Shown piece by piece: positions 1 to 7,125 of a stretch of 11,194 nt of DNA. The stretch comes from Chitinophagaceae bacterium (GTDB taxonomy: Bacteria > Bacteroidota > Bacteroidia > Chitinophagales > Chitinophagaceae), in NCBI GenBank assembly GCA_947489175.1, contig CANLED010000044.1:1-11194 (forward strand). Direction: 5' to 3'. A program made the translations under genes and the position numbers. The notes under the pieces were generated by a model. The model saw only the letters and a program-made list of their open reading frames with translations. It did not search any database and was not told the DNA's origin. Position 1 is the stretch's first letter; each line of letters starts with the position of its first letter.

Positions 1-1229
1 ACATTTCCTGTAGTGATGATGAAGTTTGCTAGTTTACCTATTTCAAGACTTCCTATCATTTCAGAAACACCCAGTGTTTTTGCTGGTGCGGTGGTCAATG
101 CTTCTAATGCTTTAGTTTCTGATAGTCCATTGTCAATTGCCTTTCTAAGGTTCGCCATGAACGCAGCTGCACTCCTTAGATCTGCTGTAGTTAAGCAAAA
201 ATTGATGCCTGCTTTTTCCAATGATCCAGCATTGGTTGGAGCCAACTCCCAATGTTTCATGTCTGTTAGTGACACAAAACGTGCATCATTTGGATCTTCA
301 ACATCCATTGCCATCGGATAGTTTACAGGCACAATCAATGTTGCTTTTGTTGCAGCAATTTCCTGTATACGTTGATACTCATTTCCGCTGGTTTTTATAA
401 CATATTGTACCCCAAATTCATCTCCTATTCTGTCTGCACGCAAAGCATTCCATTTGTCGTTTGCTTCAAATATTTGTGGAAGATTTTGGCTATTGTTCCA
501 AGCACTGAGTGTAAGGTTCACGCCTTCTTTGTCTGCATTATTTTTATACCATTTTGCATCCAAATAGGTTTGTCTTAACAATGAGATAGATCCCATCATC
601 GAAGATGGATACGATTGTGTTGAAGATCCTTTTACGAATGAGTAATGTGCTGATGCTTTTTCTTTGAGAATCACCAAATTTTCTTTCATAGAAGCCAATG
701 ATACCAGCGAACCTGTTCCTCGTGCAATGCCATCTTTTTGATGGGTAAGAACAGCTCCAAAACCAATATCGCGTAAACCTTTTGCTTTGGCATCATCCAT
801 TGTAAAGATACCCGCCGCGTTGACATCTGACTTTATGGCCTGATTCCATCCGAATGCTCCTTTTTGGTTTGAAGTAAGTTGCGCAGCACCATATCCTCCG
901 CGTCCCATACCCATGGATTGTTGTGGACCACTTATGCCATAATCTGCATATATATCAATGAATGATGGGTAAATTACTTTACCGCGACAATCAATTACGA
1001 TGGCATCTGAAGGAATAGCACCTACATTGCCTAATGCAATGATTTTTCCATTTTTTACCAGCATCGTGGCGTCTGTCATGGTTGTCTGCGGATCTTTTAC
1101 AATGCTAGCATGTGTAAAAGCATACGTTGTTTCTCGCTCATCGCCCACTCCATTCACTGGAAAGGTTGGCTGCGAGAAAACTGTCATCTGGATGCATCCT
1201 AATAGGATGGCTAAACAAATTTTTCTCAT
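1..1229 (-). CDS. Secreted amidohydrolase-family protein, N-terminal module (3' end outside window)
   Basis: The frame is open from an ATG at 1229 to the window edge (409 codons plus two bases), so the C-terminus is missing. Residues 1-20 form a signal peptide ending in FSQ, which suggests a periplasmic or secreted protein. Residues 40-90 are the small beta domain typical of amidohydrolases (LVKNGKIIALGNVG, then YPSFIDIY). Residues 375-407 carry the usual family ending (ALTTAPAKTLGV, then GSLEIGKLANFII). The metal-binding HxH normally following 'P.fID' is absent: the sequence reads IDIYADYG (91-98). The later His and Asp ligands are not recognisable either. From what I know of the family, such Bacteroidota proteins often carry a second, intact amidohydrolase module of similar length; here that would lie outside the window. 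A glycine-rich stretch sits near 106-114. Substrate is unknown. Family call is firm; catalytic role of this half is doubtful. Confidence 0.85.
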   Translation of the reverse strand, partial: MRKICLAILLGCIQMTVFSQPTFPVNGVGDERETTYAFTHASIVKDPQTTMTDATMLVKNGKIIALGNVGAIPSDAIVIDCRGKVIYPSFIDIYADYGISGPQQSMGMGRGGYGAAQLTSNQKGAFGWNQAIKSDVNAAGIFTMDDAKAKGLRDIGFGAVLTHQKDGIARGTGSLVSLASMKENLVILKEKASAHYSFVKGSSTQSYPSSMMGSISLLRQTYLDAKWYKNNADKEGVNLTLSAWNNSQNLPQIFEANDKWNALRADRIGDEFGVQYVIKTSGNEYQRIQEIAATKATLIVPVNYPMAMDVEDPNDARFVSLTDMKHWELAPTNAGSLEKAGINFCLTTADLRSAAAFMANLRKAIDNGLSETKALEALTTAPAKTLGVSEMIGSLEIGKLANFIITTGN

Positions 1230-1286
1230 GTGTTGAAAGTTTCGGTTATTGTGATTCAAGTTAAACAAAAAAAGAATTATACAATG

Positions 1287-1313
1287 AAAACGAATGAAAT
1301 CAGTCTTCGTTTT
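1287..1313 (-). terminator. Possible weak terminator hairpin after the glycosyltransferase
   Basis: AAAACGAA (1287-1294) and TTCGTTTT (1306-1313) are perfect inverted repeats around an 11-nt loop. They directly abut the glycosyltransferase stop codon at 1314-1316. The stem is AT-rich and the trailing T run on the minus strand is short, so this is a weak candidate. Confidence 0.35.
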
Positions 1314-2441
1314 TTAGATGCCTAAATCTTCCAAAGCTTTTTTATATCCCTCAAAATTAAATGAATTATTTTCAGGGCAGCTATTTCTTGACAAATCAAA
1401 TGCATCTATCAATGAAATGCTTTTTTGCGATTGAACAACAAACAATTTCAATTGATTCAAATGCGTTGCTAAATACTCTTGTTCTGTTTGGCCTGGTGTT
1501 GGTATAATGATGGCTCTTTTATTTAGTTTTAGCAAGTCCATGATGGATGAATATCCAGCTCTGCAAACAACTATTTCAGCTTCTTCCATTGCTTTTTCCA
1601 ATTCAACACTGTCCATGTAGTTTTTAAATTGAATATTTTTTTGTGGAGTCATTTCCTTTGATGCCAAGGGGAGTCCCCTTACAAAAATTATTTTTTCTTG
1701 TGTATCGCTTAGTTGTTGCAGTAAAATATTCTCTAGTATTGTCCTTTGAGGCTCTGGCCCTGAAAGTACAATCAGAATTGAACTTCCTTCATTTGAGGAA
1801 ATATTATTCAACCTAGATAAAAGTCCTATGTATTTGTAGCGATTTGGTTTTTTTATGGGATGTGAAAGCAGTCCTGCTATGTTTATTCTATTGGATGCCT
1901 CATCTGGTATCCAGCAGTGCGTAAACTTATTTATTTTACGATAAAGGATGGATTGAATTAAATCGTCTGCTAATTTTCCTGATCCTGTTTGTACCCTAAG
2001 CTGATGTGTGATGAAAACGGAGGGTATTTTTTTTGTATGCAACCCATACCTGTTGTCGCTGATCAGCAAATCCCAACTGCGTTTTTTTAATTGGTCCCTC
2101 AACCAAAAATGCTCTCGTACGATGGCCCACCAAATTTTGGGAATTTGTTGCAAAATCTTCCTATTAAAAGAGCCTACATTTGTCGGGTATTTTATATTGT
2201 AACCTTTTATAAAAATGAATTCAGCCGTTGGGAATTCTTTTTTGAGCATCGTCTGAGTGGCATGATTTCCCGCGATGGTTAAATCGTGCCCATTTTTTTG
2301 TAGGTATTGGATGATCGGGATGCAACGGGTTGCATGGCCGAGACCCCAGTCTAGTGGTGCAATTAATATTGACTTTTTATTTTTTATAATTAGGTGAGGT
2401 TTTGCTACTTTTTTCTTAATATGTTCATAAATCTCGCCCAA
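1314..2441 (-). CDS. GT-B fold glycosyltransferase (MurG-like), start codon uncertain
   Basis: Predicted cytoplasmic or membrane-associated glycosyltransferase that would use a nucleotide sugar; acceptor unknown. On a 375-codon reading, the N-terminal Rossmann half begins ILIAPLDWGLGHATR (25-39), the glycine-rich loop of MurG-like enzymes. SDNRYG follows at 128-133. The C-terminal half carries CRAGYSSIMDLL (293-304) and PTPGQTEQEYLA (314-325), matching the donor-binding region of the GT28 C-terminal family. No transmembrane segment is evident. The start is a problem: the frame opens after a TAG, and the only conventional start is a TTG at 2441 without a ribosome-binding site. An ATG at 2428 lies in another frame and reads MNILRKK followed by TAG. 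Its last codons form A AAA AAG (2414-2408), where a -1 slip would enter the long frame. A missing A in the A6 run, a real frameshift, or a non-AUG start are all possible. Homologues typically begin close to residue 24. Confidence 0.8.
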   Translation of the reverse strand: MGEIYEHIKKKVAKPHLIIKNKKSILIAPLDWGLGHATRCIPIIQYLQKNGHDLTIAGNHATQTMLKKEFPTAEFIFIKGYNIKYPTNVGSFNRKILQQIPKIWWAIVREHFWLRDQLKKRSWDLLISDNRYGLHTKKIPSVFITHQLRVQTGSGKLADDLIQSILYRKINKFTHCWIPDEASNRINIAGLLSHPIKKPNRYKYIGLLSRLNNISSNEGSSILIVLSGPEPQRTILENILLQQLSDTQEKIIFVRGLPLASKEMTPQKNIQFKNYMDSVELEKAMEEAEIVVCRAGYSSIMDLLKLNKRAIIIPTPGQTEQEYLATHLNQLKLFVVQSQKSISLIDAFDLSRNSCPENNSFNFEGYKKALEDLGI

Positions 2442-2487
2442 AAACGGCTAATTAATTTATTAAGTTGTAATTTACTTCTCAATTTCC

Positions 2488-2616
2488 ATGAAAAAACTAA
2501 CCGTTGTATTTTATTTATTTTTTTTAATTCTTACAAGCATTTCTTTGTTTTCTTGTGCATCCATGAAAAAGAGCAGTTGTGGATGCCCAACAAAAAAAGG
2601 ATTGGTTGGTTATTAA
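2488..2616 (+). CDS. Small Cys-rich lipoprotein, 42 residues
   Basis: An ATG at 2488 opens a 42-codon frame ending in TAA at 2614-2616. Residues 1-22 are a signal peptide: KK, then a long Leu/Phe/Ile-rich core. It is followed by LFSC, read as a lipobox with Cys23 as the lipidated residue. The mature peptide would be only about 20 residues, containing SSCGCPTKKGLVGY at its end, so it has two further Cys and a Gly-Tyr terminus. The gene diverges from the glycosyltransferase with under 60 nt between them and lies 7 nt ahead of the next plus-strand gene, which suggests co-transcription. Function is unknown. Support comes from the coherent signal peptide plus lipobox and the tight spacing; I have no verified homologue. 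Confidence 0.65.
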   Translation: MKKLTVVFYLFFLILTSISLFSCASMKKSSCGCPTKKGLVGY

Positions 2617-2623
2617 TTGTATA

Positions 2624-2872
2624 ATGAATCGTCAAAATAGGGACCTAATTATACTTCGTAAAGATGCATTACCCAATCAACAAACCATTGATCAGGAAGT
2701 GGCGTCATTGAATTCCTTGCTTCAGGCAGTGGAATCCTCCCCTCATTTCTGTGATTCTTTTGAATTGATTGATTTAAACAAATTCAAAGTCATCAAAAAA
2801 ACACACATTCTTTCTTTGGCTGTTAAATCTAACAAGAAGAAGCCTTTTGAGTTTTTGATCAATTGCAATTAG
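2624..2872 (+). CDS. Hypothetical 82-residue protein
   Basis: I do not recognise this protein. The ATG at 2624 is preferred over an in-frame GTG at 2579, because the GTG would overlap the lipoprotein gene by about 38 nt whereas the ATG follows its stop by 7 nt. The product is soluble and of mixed charge, with no signal peptide or membrane segment. It has a probable amphipathic helix around residues 20-38 (TIDQEVASLNSLLQAVE) and a Lys-rich C-terminal part (54-74). Two Cys occur, at 43 and 81. It probably shares a transcript with the lipoprotein upstream. The next gene converges, and a strong hairpin separates the two. Confidence 0.5.
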   Translation: MNRQNRDLIILRKDALPNQQTIDQEVASLNSLLQAVESSPHFCDSFELIDLNKFKVIKKTHILSLAVKSNKKKPFEFLINCN

Positions 2873-2986
2873 CGTTTACTTTCTTCTCAATTGCCTTGGG
2901 TTTAAACCCCAGCCTCATTGAAATCTAAGTTTTCTTGATCTTTTCCTGCGTTAACAATAATTTCCTGCTGTTACTTTTTGAAACAA

Positions 2987-3040
2987 AAATGCCAGCAATG
3001 ACCTTCACATTTGTTGAATGTTTGGTCTTTGCTGGCATTT
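2987..3040 (-). terminator. Strong hairpin terminator between convergent genes
   Basis: The left arm AAATGCCAGCAA (2987-2998) pairs perfectly with TTGCTGGCATTT (3029-3040). After one T-T mismatch the stem continues with GACC (3000-3003) and GGTC (3024-3027), enclosing a 20-nt loop. On the minus strand the right side is followed by a T-rich run (GGCATTTTTGTTTC), as expected for a Rho-independent terminator of the propeller gene whose stop is at 3054. On the plus strand the T run is poorer, so it may stop transcription from 2872 less efficiently. The rest of the 181-nt gap holds only a GGGTTTAAACCC palindrome (2898-2909). Confidence 0.75.
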
Positions 3041-3053
3041 GATGTTTTGCCTA

Positions 3054-6000
3054 CTATTTACCGAATGGGTCTAGTTTCGCTTTGTTTACTTGCTCTTTGT
3101 AATCTTTGAACATTCCGTCTCTGAATGCATTGATTTTTTTCACAGCTTCTTCAACCAATCCTGCAGCCCTTGCTACCAATGCCTTTTCCTGTGTTCCAGG
3201 TACTATTGGTTTGGAAGCGATAGAAGAATTGGCTTGTTGAAACTCGCTCATCACAGTTACTTGAGGAACCTGGCCATAGCCCTGCTTGGTTTGCGTTTTT
3301 CCATTGATGTATTCTCTTAATTTTTTCACTTCATCCTGGATTTTCTTAGTTGTCTTTTTCAACGAATCAGCATCATTTCCTTTGATGTCTTTGATGAAGG
3401 TTTCCATTTTCTTGCTGGCCTCATCAGCTTCTGTAAGGATTTCCAAAGCGCTGATAAGTTGGTCTCCACTTTTCTTCAATTCTAAACGGAGATCTTGTTG
3501 TGCCATCTTCACATTGTTTCTATTTCCCAACCTTGGATCATCAAGCAACGTAATCATGGTTGAGTCACTGCTGCCTTTGTAAGTTAGCACCACTTTATAT
3601 GTTCCTGGAAGCGCTTGCTGTCCTCCTGGTTCTGCATCTCCAGATCGACCACCGCCACCTCTTCTGCCACCGCCCATTCCTGGTTGCTTGAAGCCCTTTT
3701 GCTCCATGCCCCAAGTGCGTCTGTTAAAGCCAGAATCAGCCGCCCATTTCAAGTTTCTGATTACCTCATTTTTATCATTGAAGATTTTTACAGCAACAGA
3801 ATCTTTTTTGGATTTTGCACTGGTGTCTGTAGATGCTTTTACGAAGAAGGAAATAGGTGCACCGTCTGCCCTGTTTTCAGCATCCCAAATACCCCAAGTA
3901 CTCCATTCGTAGCCTGGTGCATTTTTAAACTGTGCTTGAACAACTTGACGTGTTCCGAATACAGTAAATGGTTTGCTGAAAGCCCCTTTCTCAGATGCTA
4001 ATTTTCTGAGCGGCCTGATATCATCTAATACCCACAAGGCCCTTCCGAAGGTTGCAATCACTAGATCTGCTTCACGTTCTTGAATGGTCATGTCGTAAGT
4101 TGAAACACTTGGATACCCATTTTTCCACTGTTGGAACGTTGCTCCATTGTCCAAACTTACCCATAATCCTTGTTCTGTTCCAGCAAATATCAAGTTAGGC
4201 TCTGTTGGATCTTGTAACACACAAAGTGCATATCCTACCACTTTTTTCTCATCTACAAGTTTAGTCCATGTCTTTCCAAAATCCGTTGTCCTGAATATAT
4301 AAGGTTTAAAATCTCCTCTTCTGTAATCATTGGCTACCACAAAAGCTTCGGCAGCATTGTATCTAGAAGCTTGAACTTGTGGAATCCATGCACCGATTGG
4401 CATTCCAGGTATCTTTCCCCTGAAATTTGTCCAGGTTTTTCCACCATCTTTGGTCAATTGCACATTACCATCATCAGTTCCTACCCAAATAACATTTTTA
4501 TCTTTTGATGAGGGTGCTATTGCCATAATAGTGCAATAATTCTCAGCACCCGTGATGTCTATTGAAATACCACCGTTGTTTGTTTGGTCGGTTTTGACAC
4601 TGTCGTTGGTAGATAAATCTGGAGAAATGATTTCCCAAGAGGCACCTTTGTTGGTGGATTTATGGAGGTACTGACTTCCATAATATATTGTGCTGTTGTT
4701 CAATGGATCTTGTGCCATTGCTGCATTCCAGTTGAAACGCAATGTTGTTTTAAGGTCTGGTGGTGTTGGCTTGATGTACCAGCTTTCGCCTGTTTTTACA
4801 TTGTATTTTCCAACGGATCCGCCCTGACTCATCGCATATACCCATGATGCATCATCTGGGTCCGCCATCACATCAAATCCATCTCCACCCCAAAGGCTTT
4901 CCCAATAGTAATTTTTGATGCCTCCACTGGTCCAAGTATAGGCCGGACCATGCCAGCTTCCATTGTCTTGCATTCCTCCCATCACGTGGTAAGGAGTTTC
5001 ATTGTCTACATTGATGTGATAAAATTGTCCAACCGGCAATTTCTCATCAAACAACCATGTTTTACCTTTATCACGGGTGATGCCTATTCCTCCATCATTT
5101 CCATCTATGATGAAATTAGGGTTGGTTGGGTGAATCCAAAATGCATGGTGATCTGGGTGGATTCCATTGTATGGAATTACCACTTCAAAGTTCTTGCCGG
5201 CATCTTCGCTCTTGGATATCATTTGGTAAATTAGCCAAAGTCTATTTTCATTTTCAGGATCACACACTATTTCTTGAAAGTAGAAAGGCCTTGTTGATAC
5301 AAATTCTGGGTTGCTGTTCATGATGGTCCAACTCTGTCCACCATCATCACTTTTATACAAACCATTCTTTGTTGCTTCAACCAATGCATAAACGCGGTTT
5401 GGATTGCTCCTAGAAATTGCCAATCCAATTCTTCCATAATTTCCTTCTGGCAATCCCTCTTTAGCACCTAATTTTTTCCAGTTCTTACCTCCGTCGTATG
5501 TCATGTATAATCCACTTCCTACACCACCGCTGCTGAGGCTCCAAGGTGTTCTTCTGTGTTGCCACATGGCTGCAAATATCTTATTTGGGTTGCTTGGATC
5601 CATGATCATATCAGCTACACCAGATGTATCGTTGGTGAAAAGGATTTTATTCCATGTTTCTCCGCCATCGGTTGTTTTGAAAACACCTCTTTCAGGATGT
5701 TCTGCGTATGGGTTGCCAATGGCACCTGCGTAAACTGTATTTGGGTTTGTTGGGTCAACGATGATCCTGTGGATGTTTCTGGTTTTTTCCAAGCCCATGC
5801 GCTTCCATGTTTTGCCGGCATCGATGGTTTTATAAATACCTTCTCCCAAGCTCACAGAATTTCTTGGATTTCCTTCGCCTGTCCCAACCCATACTGTCGA
5901 TGGGTTTGATTGTTGAATGGCGATAGAACCTATGTTTAAAATGGGCTGGTCTTCAAAAACTGGAGTCCAACTTGCCCCTGCATTCAATGTTTTCCAAACA

Positions 6001-6209
6001 CCACCTGATGCTGCACCTATGTAAATTGTATTTGGATCTGCCACAACGGCGTCGATTGTTGTAATACGACCGCTCATTCCTGCTGGACCGATATTCCTTG
6101 GTTTCCAATTGCTAAACTGGTCTAATGTATTTTTTTGTGCAAGGCTTGGGGATGCAAAAAATAAGGTTCCCAATCCTAAGCAAGCATACAATACCTTTTG
6201 TATTTTCAT
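3054..6209 (-). CDS. Secreted Asp-box (BNR/VPS10-like) beta-propeller protein, 1051 residues
   Basis: A large exported protein of the sortilin/VPS10-like, GH74-like repeat type that is abundant in Bacteroidota; ligand or substrate is unknown. Residues 1-25 are a signal peptide ending SLAQ. Eleven Asp-box motifs (S/T-x-D-x-G-x-T-W type) occur near 74, 128, 179, 237, 287, 334, 378, 518, 586, 641 and 685, for example TTDGGETW and TKDGGKTW. They alternate with 'DPxNPNxxY' strands, consistent with two tandem seven-bladed propellers over residues 35-730. A beta-rich region follows (745-885), interrupted by a glycine/arginine-rich stretch (844-863, GGGRRGGGGRSG). A charged helical region (890-1045) forms the C-terminus. 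The protein ends LDPFGK without a recognisable type IX secretion sorting domain. Asp-boxes are structural and not proof of sialidase activity, and I see no catalytic signature. Start at ATG 6209 is fixed by the signal peptide. Confidence 0.88.
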   Translation of the reverse strand: MKIQKVLYACLGLGTLFFASPSLAQKNTLDQFSNWKPRNIGPAGMSGRITTIDAVVADPNTIYIGAASGGVWKTLNAGASWTPVFEDQPILNIGSIAIQQSNPSTVWVGTGEGNPRNSVSLGEGIYKTIDAGKTWKRMGLEKTRNIHRIIVDPTNPNTVYAGAIGNPYAEHPERGVFKTTDGGETWNKILFTNDTSGVADMIMDPSNPNKIFAAMWQHRRTPWSLSSGGVGSGLYMTYDGGKNWKKLGAKEGLPEGNYGRIGLAISRSNPNRVYALVEATKNGLYKSDDGGQSWTIMNSNPEFVSTRPFYFQEIVCDPENENRLWLIYQMISKSEDAGKNFEVVIPYNGIHPDHHAFWIHPTNPNFIIDGNDGGIGITRDKGKTWLFDEKLPVGQFYHINVDNETPYHVMGGMQDNGSWHGPAYTWTSGGIKNYYWESLWGGDGFDVMADPDDASWVYAMSQGGSVGKYNVKTGESWYIKPTPPDLKTTLRFNWNAAMAQDPLNNSTIYYGSQYLHKSTNKGASWEIISPDLSTNDSVKTDQTNNGGISIDITGAENYCTIMAIAPSSKDKNVIWVGTDDGNVQLTKDGGKTWTNFRGKIPGMPIGAWIPQVQASRYNAAEAFVVANDYRRGDFKPYIFRTTDFGKTWTKLVDEKKVVGYALCVLQDPTEPNLIFAGTEQGLWVSLDNGATFQQWKNGYPSVSTYDMTIQEREADLVIATFGRALWVLDDIRPLRKLASEKGAFSKPFTVFGTRQVVQAQFKNAPGYEWSTWGIWDAENRADGAPISFFVKASTDTSAKSKKDSVAVKIFNDKNEVIRNLKWAADSGFNRRTWGMEQKGFKQPGMGGGRRGGGGRSGDAEPGGQQALPGTYKVVLTYKGSSDSTMITLLDDPRLGNRNNVKMAQQDLRLELKKSGDQLISALEILTEADEASKKMETFIKDIKGNDADSLKKTTKKIQDEVKKLREYINGKTQTKQGYGQVPQVTVMSEFQQANSSIASKPIVPGTQEKALVARAAGLVEEAVKKINAFRDGMFKDYKEQVNKAKLDPFGK

Positions 6210-6234
6210 GTTTGAAATATTTTTTGTAAATTAT

Positions 6235-6249
6235 GGATTAAAATAATCC
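6235..6249. promoter_or_regulatory. Perfect 15-bp inverted repeat GGATTA-AAA-TAATCC, candidate operator
   Basis: Two 6-bp half-sites are separated by three bases, in the divergent spacer and 26 nt from the propeller start codon. The position and symmetry fit a dimeric regulator site. No regulator gene is visible nearby, and chance occurrence in AT-rich DNA cannot be excluded. Confidence 0.3.
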
Positions 6250-6271
6250 TTATAAAATTTTGTTTTAGTTT

Positions 6272-6301
6272 GACAGGCAAAAACAATAAAACAGCCCTGT
6301 C
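6272..6301. promoter_or_regulatory. Inverted repeat GACAGG...CCTGTC in divergent spacer
   Basis: GACAGG (6272-6277) and CCTGTC (6296-6301) are perfect inverted repeats around an 18-nt A-rich spacer. They lie upstream of the proposed yceI promoter and between two divergent genes. This could be an operator or a hairpin. Support is structural only. Confidence 0.25.
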
Positions 6302-6315
6302 TTTGAGAACAAAAA

Positions 6316-6347
6316 TTTGGGGGAGAATTTAAAATCACATAATTTAG
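6316..6347 (+). promoter_or_regulatory. Bacteroidota-type promoter for yceI
   Basis: TTTG (6316-6319) and TAATTTAG (6340-6347) are separated by 20 nt, matching the Bacteroidota consensus TTTG-N19-21-TAnnTTTG with one mismatch in the -7 element. Transcription would start near 6353, about 20 nt ahead of the ATG at 6373. No Shine-Dalgarno sequence is seen in the A-rich leader, which is normal in this phylum. Confidence 0.45.
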
Positions 6348-6372
6348 TGTTTAAACATCAAATTTTAAAAAA

Positions 6373-6969
6373 ATGAAAAAGCAAGTATTTATGTTTCAGC
6401 TGTGCGTAGTGGCACTCTTATTTTCTTCAGGTATTGTTGCTCAAACGAAGTGGAATGTTGACAGAACACATTCTAATGTGAAGTTCAGCGTAGCTCACAT
6501 GGTTGTTTCAGAAGTTGAAGGTAATTTTAAGATGTTTGAAGGAAGTTTAGTTGCATCAAAAGACAATTTTTCTGATGCAGTAATTAATTTTTCTATTGAT
6601 GTTGCTTCGGTGAATACCGACAATGAAAGTAGGGACAAGCACCTTCGCAGTGATGATTTTTTCAATGCTGAAAAATTCCCAAAAATCACTTTTGTAGGAA
6701 AGTCAATGAAATCATTAGGTGGAAACAAGTACAAGTTGACTGGCGACATGACAATGAGAGATGTTACCAAAACTGTTGACTTTGATGTTACTTATGGTGG
6801 TAAAATCCAAACCGATCAAGGTGGTTTCAAATCTGGGTTCAAGGCAAAAACTACCATCGACCGTACTCAGTATGGTGTAAACTTTGGTGGAATGTTGAAG
6901 GCAGGTGGACTAGCAGTAGGCAACAATGTTGATATTGTTGTAAATGTTGAGTTGAACCAAGCGAAATAG
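6373..6969 (+). CDS. Exported YceI-family protein
   Basis: YceI-family proteins have a lipocalin-like beta barrel that binds long isoprenoid or similar lipid chains; several are induced by stress or acid, but the role varies. Residues 1-24 form a signal peptide ending IVAQ, so the protein should act in the periplasm. The family core spans residues 25-196. It starts WNVDRTHSNVKFSVAHM, continues with the strand containing FSIDVASVNTDNESRDKHLRS, then FFNAEKFPKITF, and closes with DRTQYGVNFG. Length (198 residues) is normal. The gene stands alone on the plus strand, divergent from the propeller gene and convergent with msrB. Start at ATG 6373 is set by the signal peptide. Confidence 0.93.
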   Translation: MKKQVFMFQLCVVALLFSSGIVAQTKWNVDRTHSNVKFSVAHMVVSEVEGNFKMFEGSLVASKDNFSDAVINFSIDVASVNTDNESRDKHLRSDDFFNAEKFPKITFVGKSMKSLGGNKYKLTGDMTMRDVTKTVDFDVTYGGKIQTDQGGFKSGFKAKTTIDRTQYGVNFGGMLKAGGLAVGNNVDIVVNVELNQAK

Positions 6970-7038
6970 TTTTTAGTTCTTAGTTTAAAGTTTGGGGTTG
7001 CACTATTGAGCCCTAAACTTTAAACTAAAAACCAAAAA
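6970..7038 (+). terminator. Long hairpin after yceI, 28-nt arms
   Basis: The arms 6970-6997 and 7011-7038 match at 25 of 28 positions as an inverted repeat, with a central block TTAGTTTAAAGTTT paired without mismatch and a GGG/CCC top. The loop is 13 nt (6998-7010). The hairpin starts one base after the yceI stop. It is much longer than needed for termination. The left arm begins with a T run, so on the minus strand the structure is A-rich on one side and T-rich on the other and could stop msrB transcription too. Confidence 0.6.
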
Positions 7039-7040
7039 CT

Positions 7041-7125
7041 TTAAACTACTTAAGGTTTAAACTTTAAACCAATAACCTTAAACTATCTCAGGTTTAAACT
7101 TTAAACCAAAAACTTTAAACTATTT
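7041..7125. repeat. 37-bp imperfect tandem repeat with palindromic core
   Basis: Two full copies (7041-7077 and 7078-7114) and a partial third copy (7115-7125) share the order TTAAACTA, four variable bases, then AGGTTTAAACTTTAAACC (first base differs in frame of the variable part) and a short A/C-rich tail. Each full copy contains the perfect 17-bp palindrome GGTTTAAACTTTAAACC (7054-7070 and 7091-7107). The third copy runs into the msrB stop codon (7120-7122). The segment 7011-7040 resembles a degenerate earlier copy, so the upstream hairpin probably belongs to the same repeat family. Confidence 0.8.

Noticed and set aside
13..1236. Plus-strand open frames at the left edge
   Set aside because: They are antisense to the amidohydrolase gene, whose signal peptide and family motifs are clear on the minus strand.
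2898..2909. GGGTTTAAACCC palindrome as an operator or part of the yceI/msrB repeat family
   Set aside because: Only the GTTTAAAC core is shared, the flanks differ, and it lies after the stop codon of a convergent unit; one 12-bp palindrome is weak evidence.
3090..5909. Several plus-strand open frames of 60-130 codons opposite the propeller gene
   Set aside because: They lie antisense within a clearly coding gene, have no recognisable domains or start context, and their composition follows from the opposite strand.
7041..7125. Possible CRISPR array because of the 37-bp period
   Set aside because: Copies abut each other with no unique spacers, differ in a few positions, and no cas gene is present. 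It is a tandem intergenic repeat.
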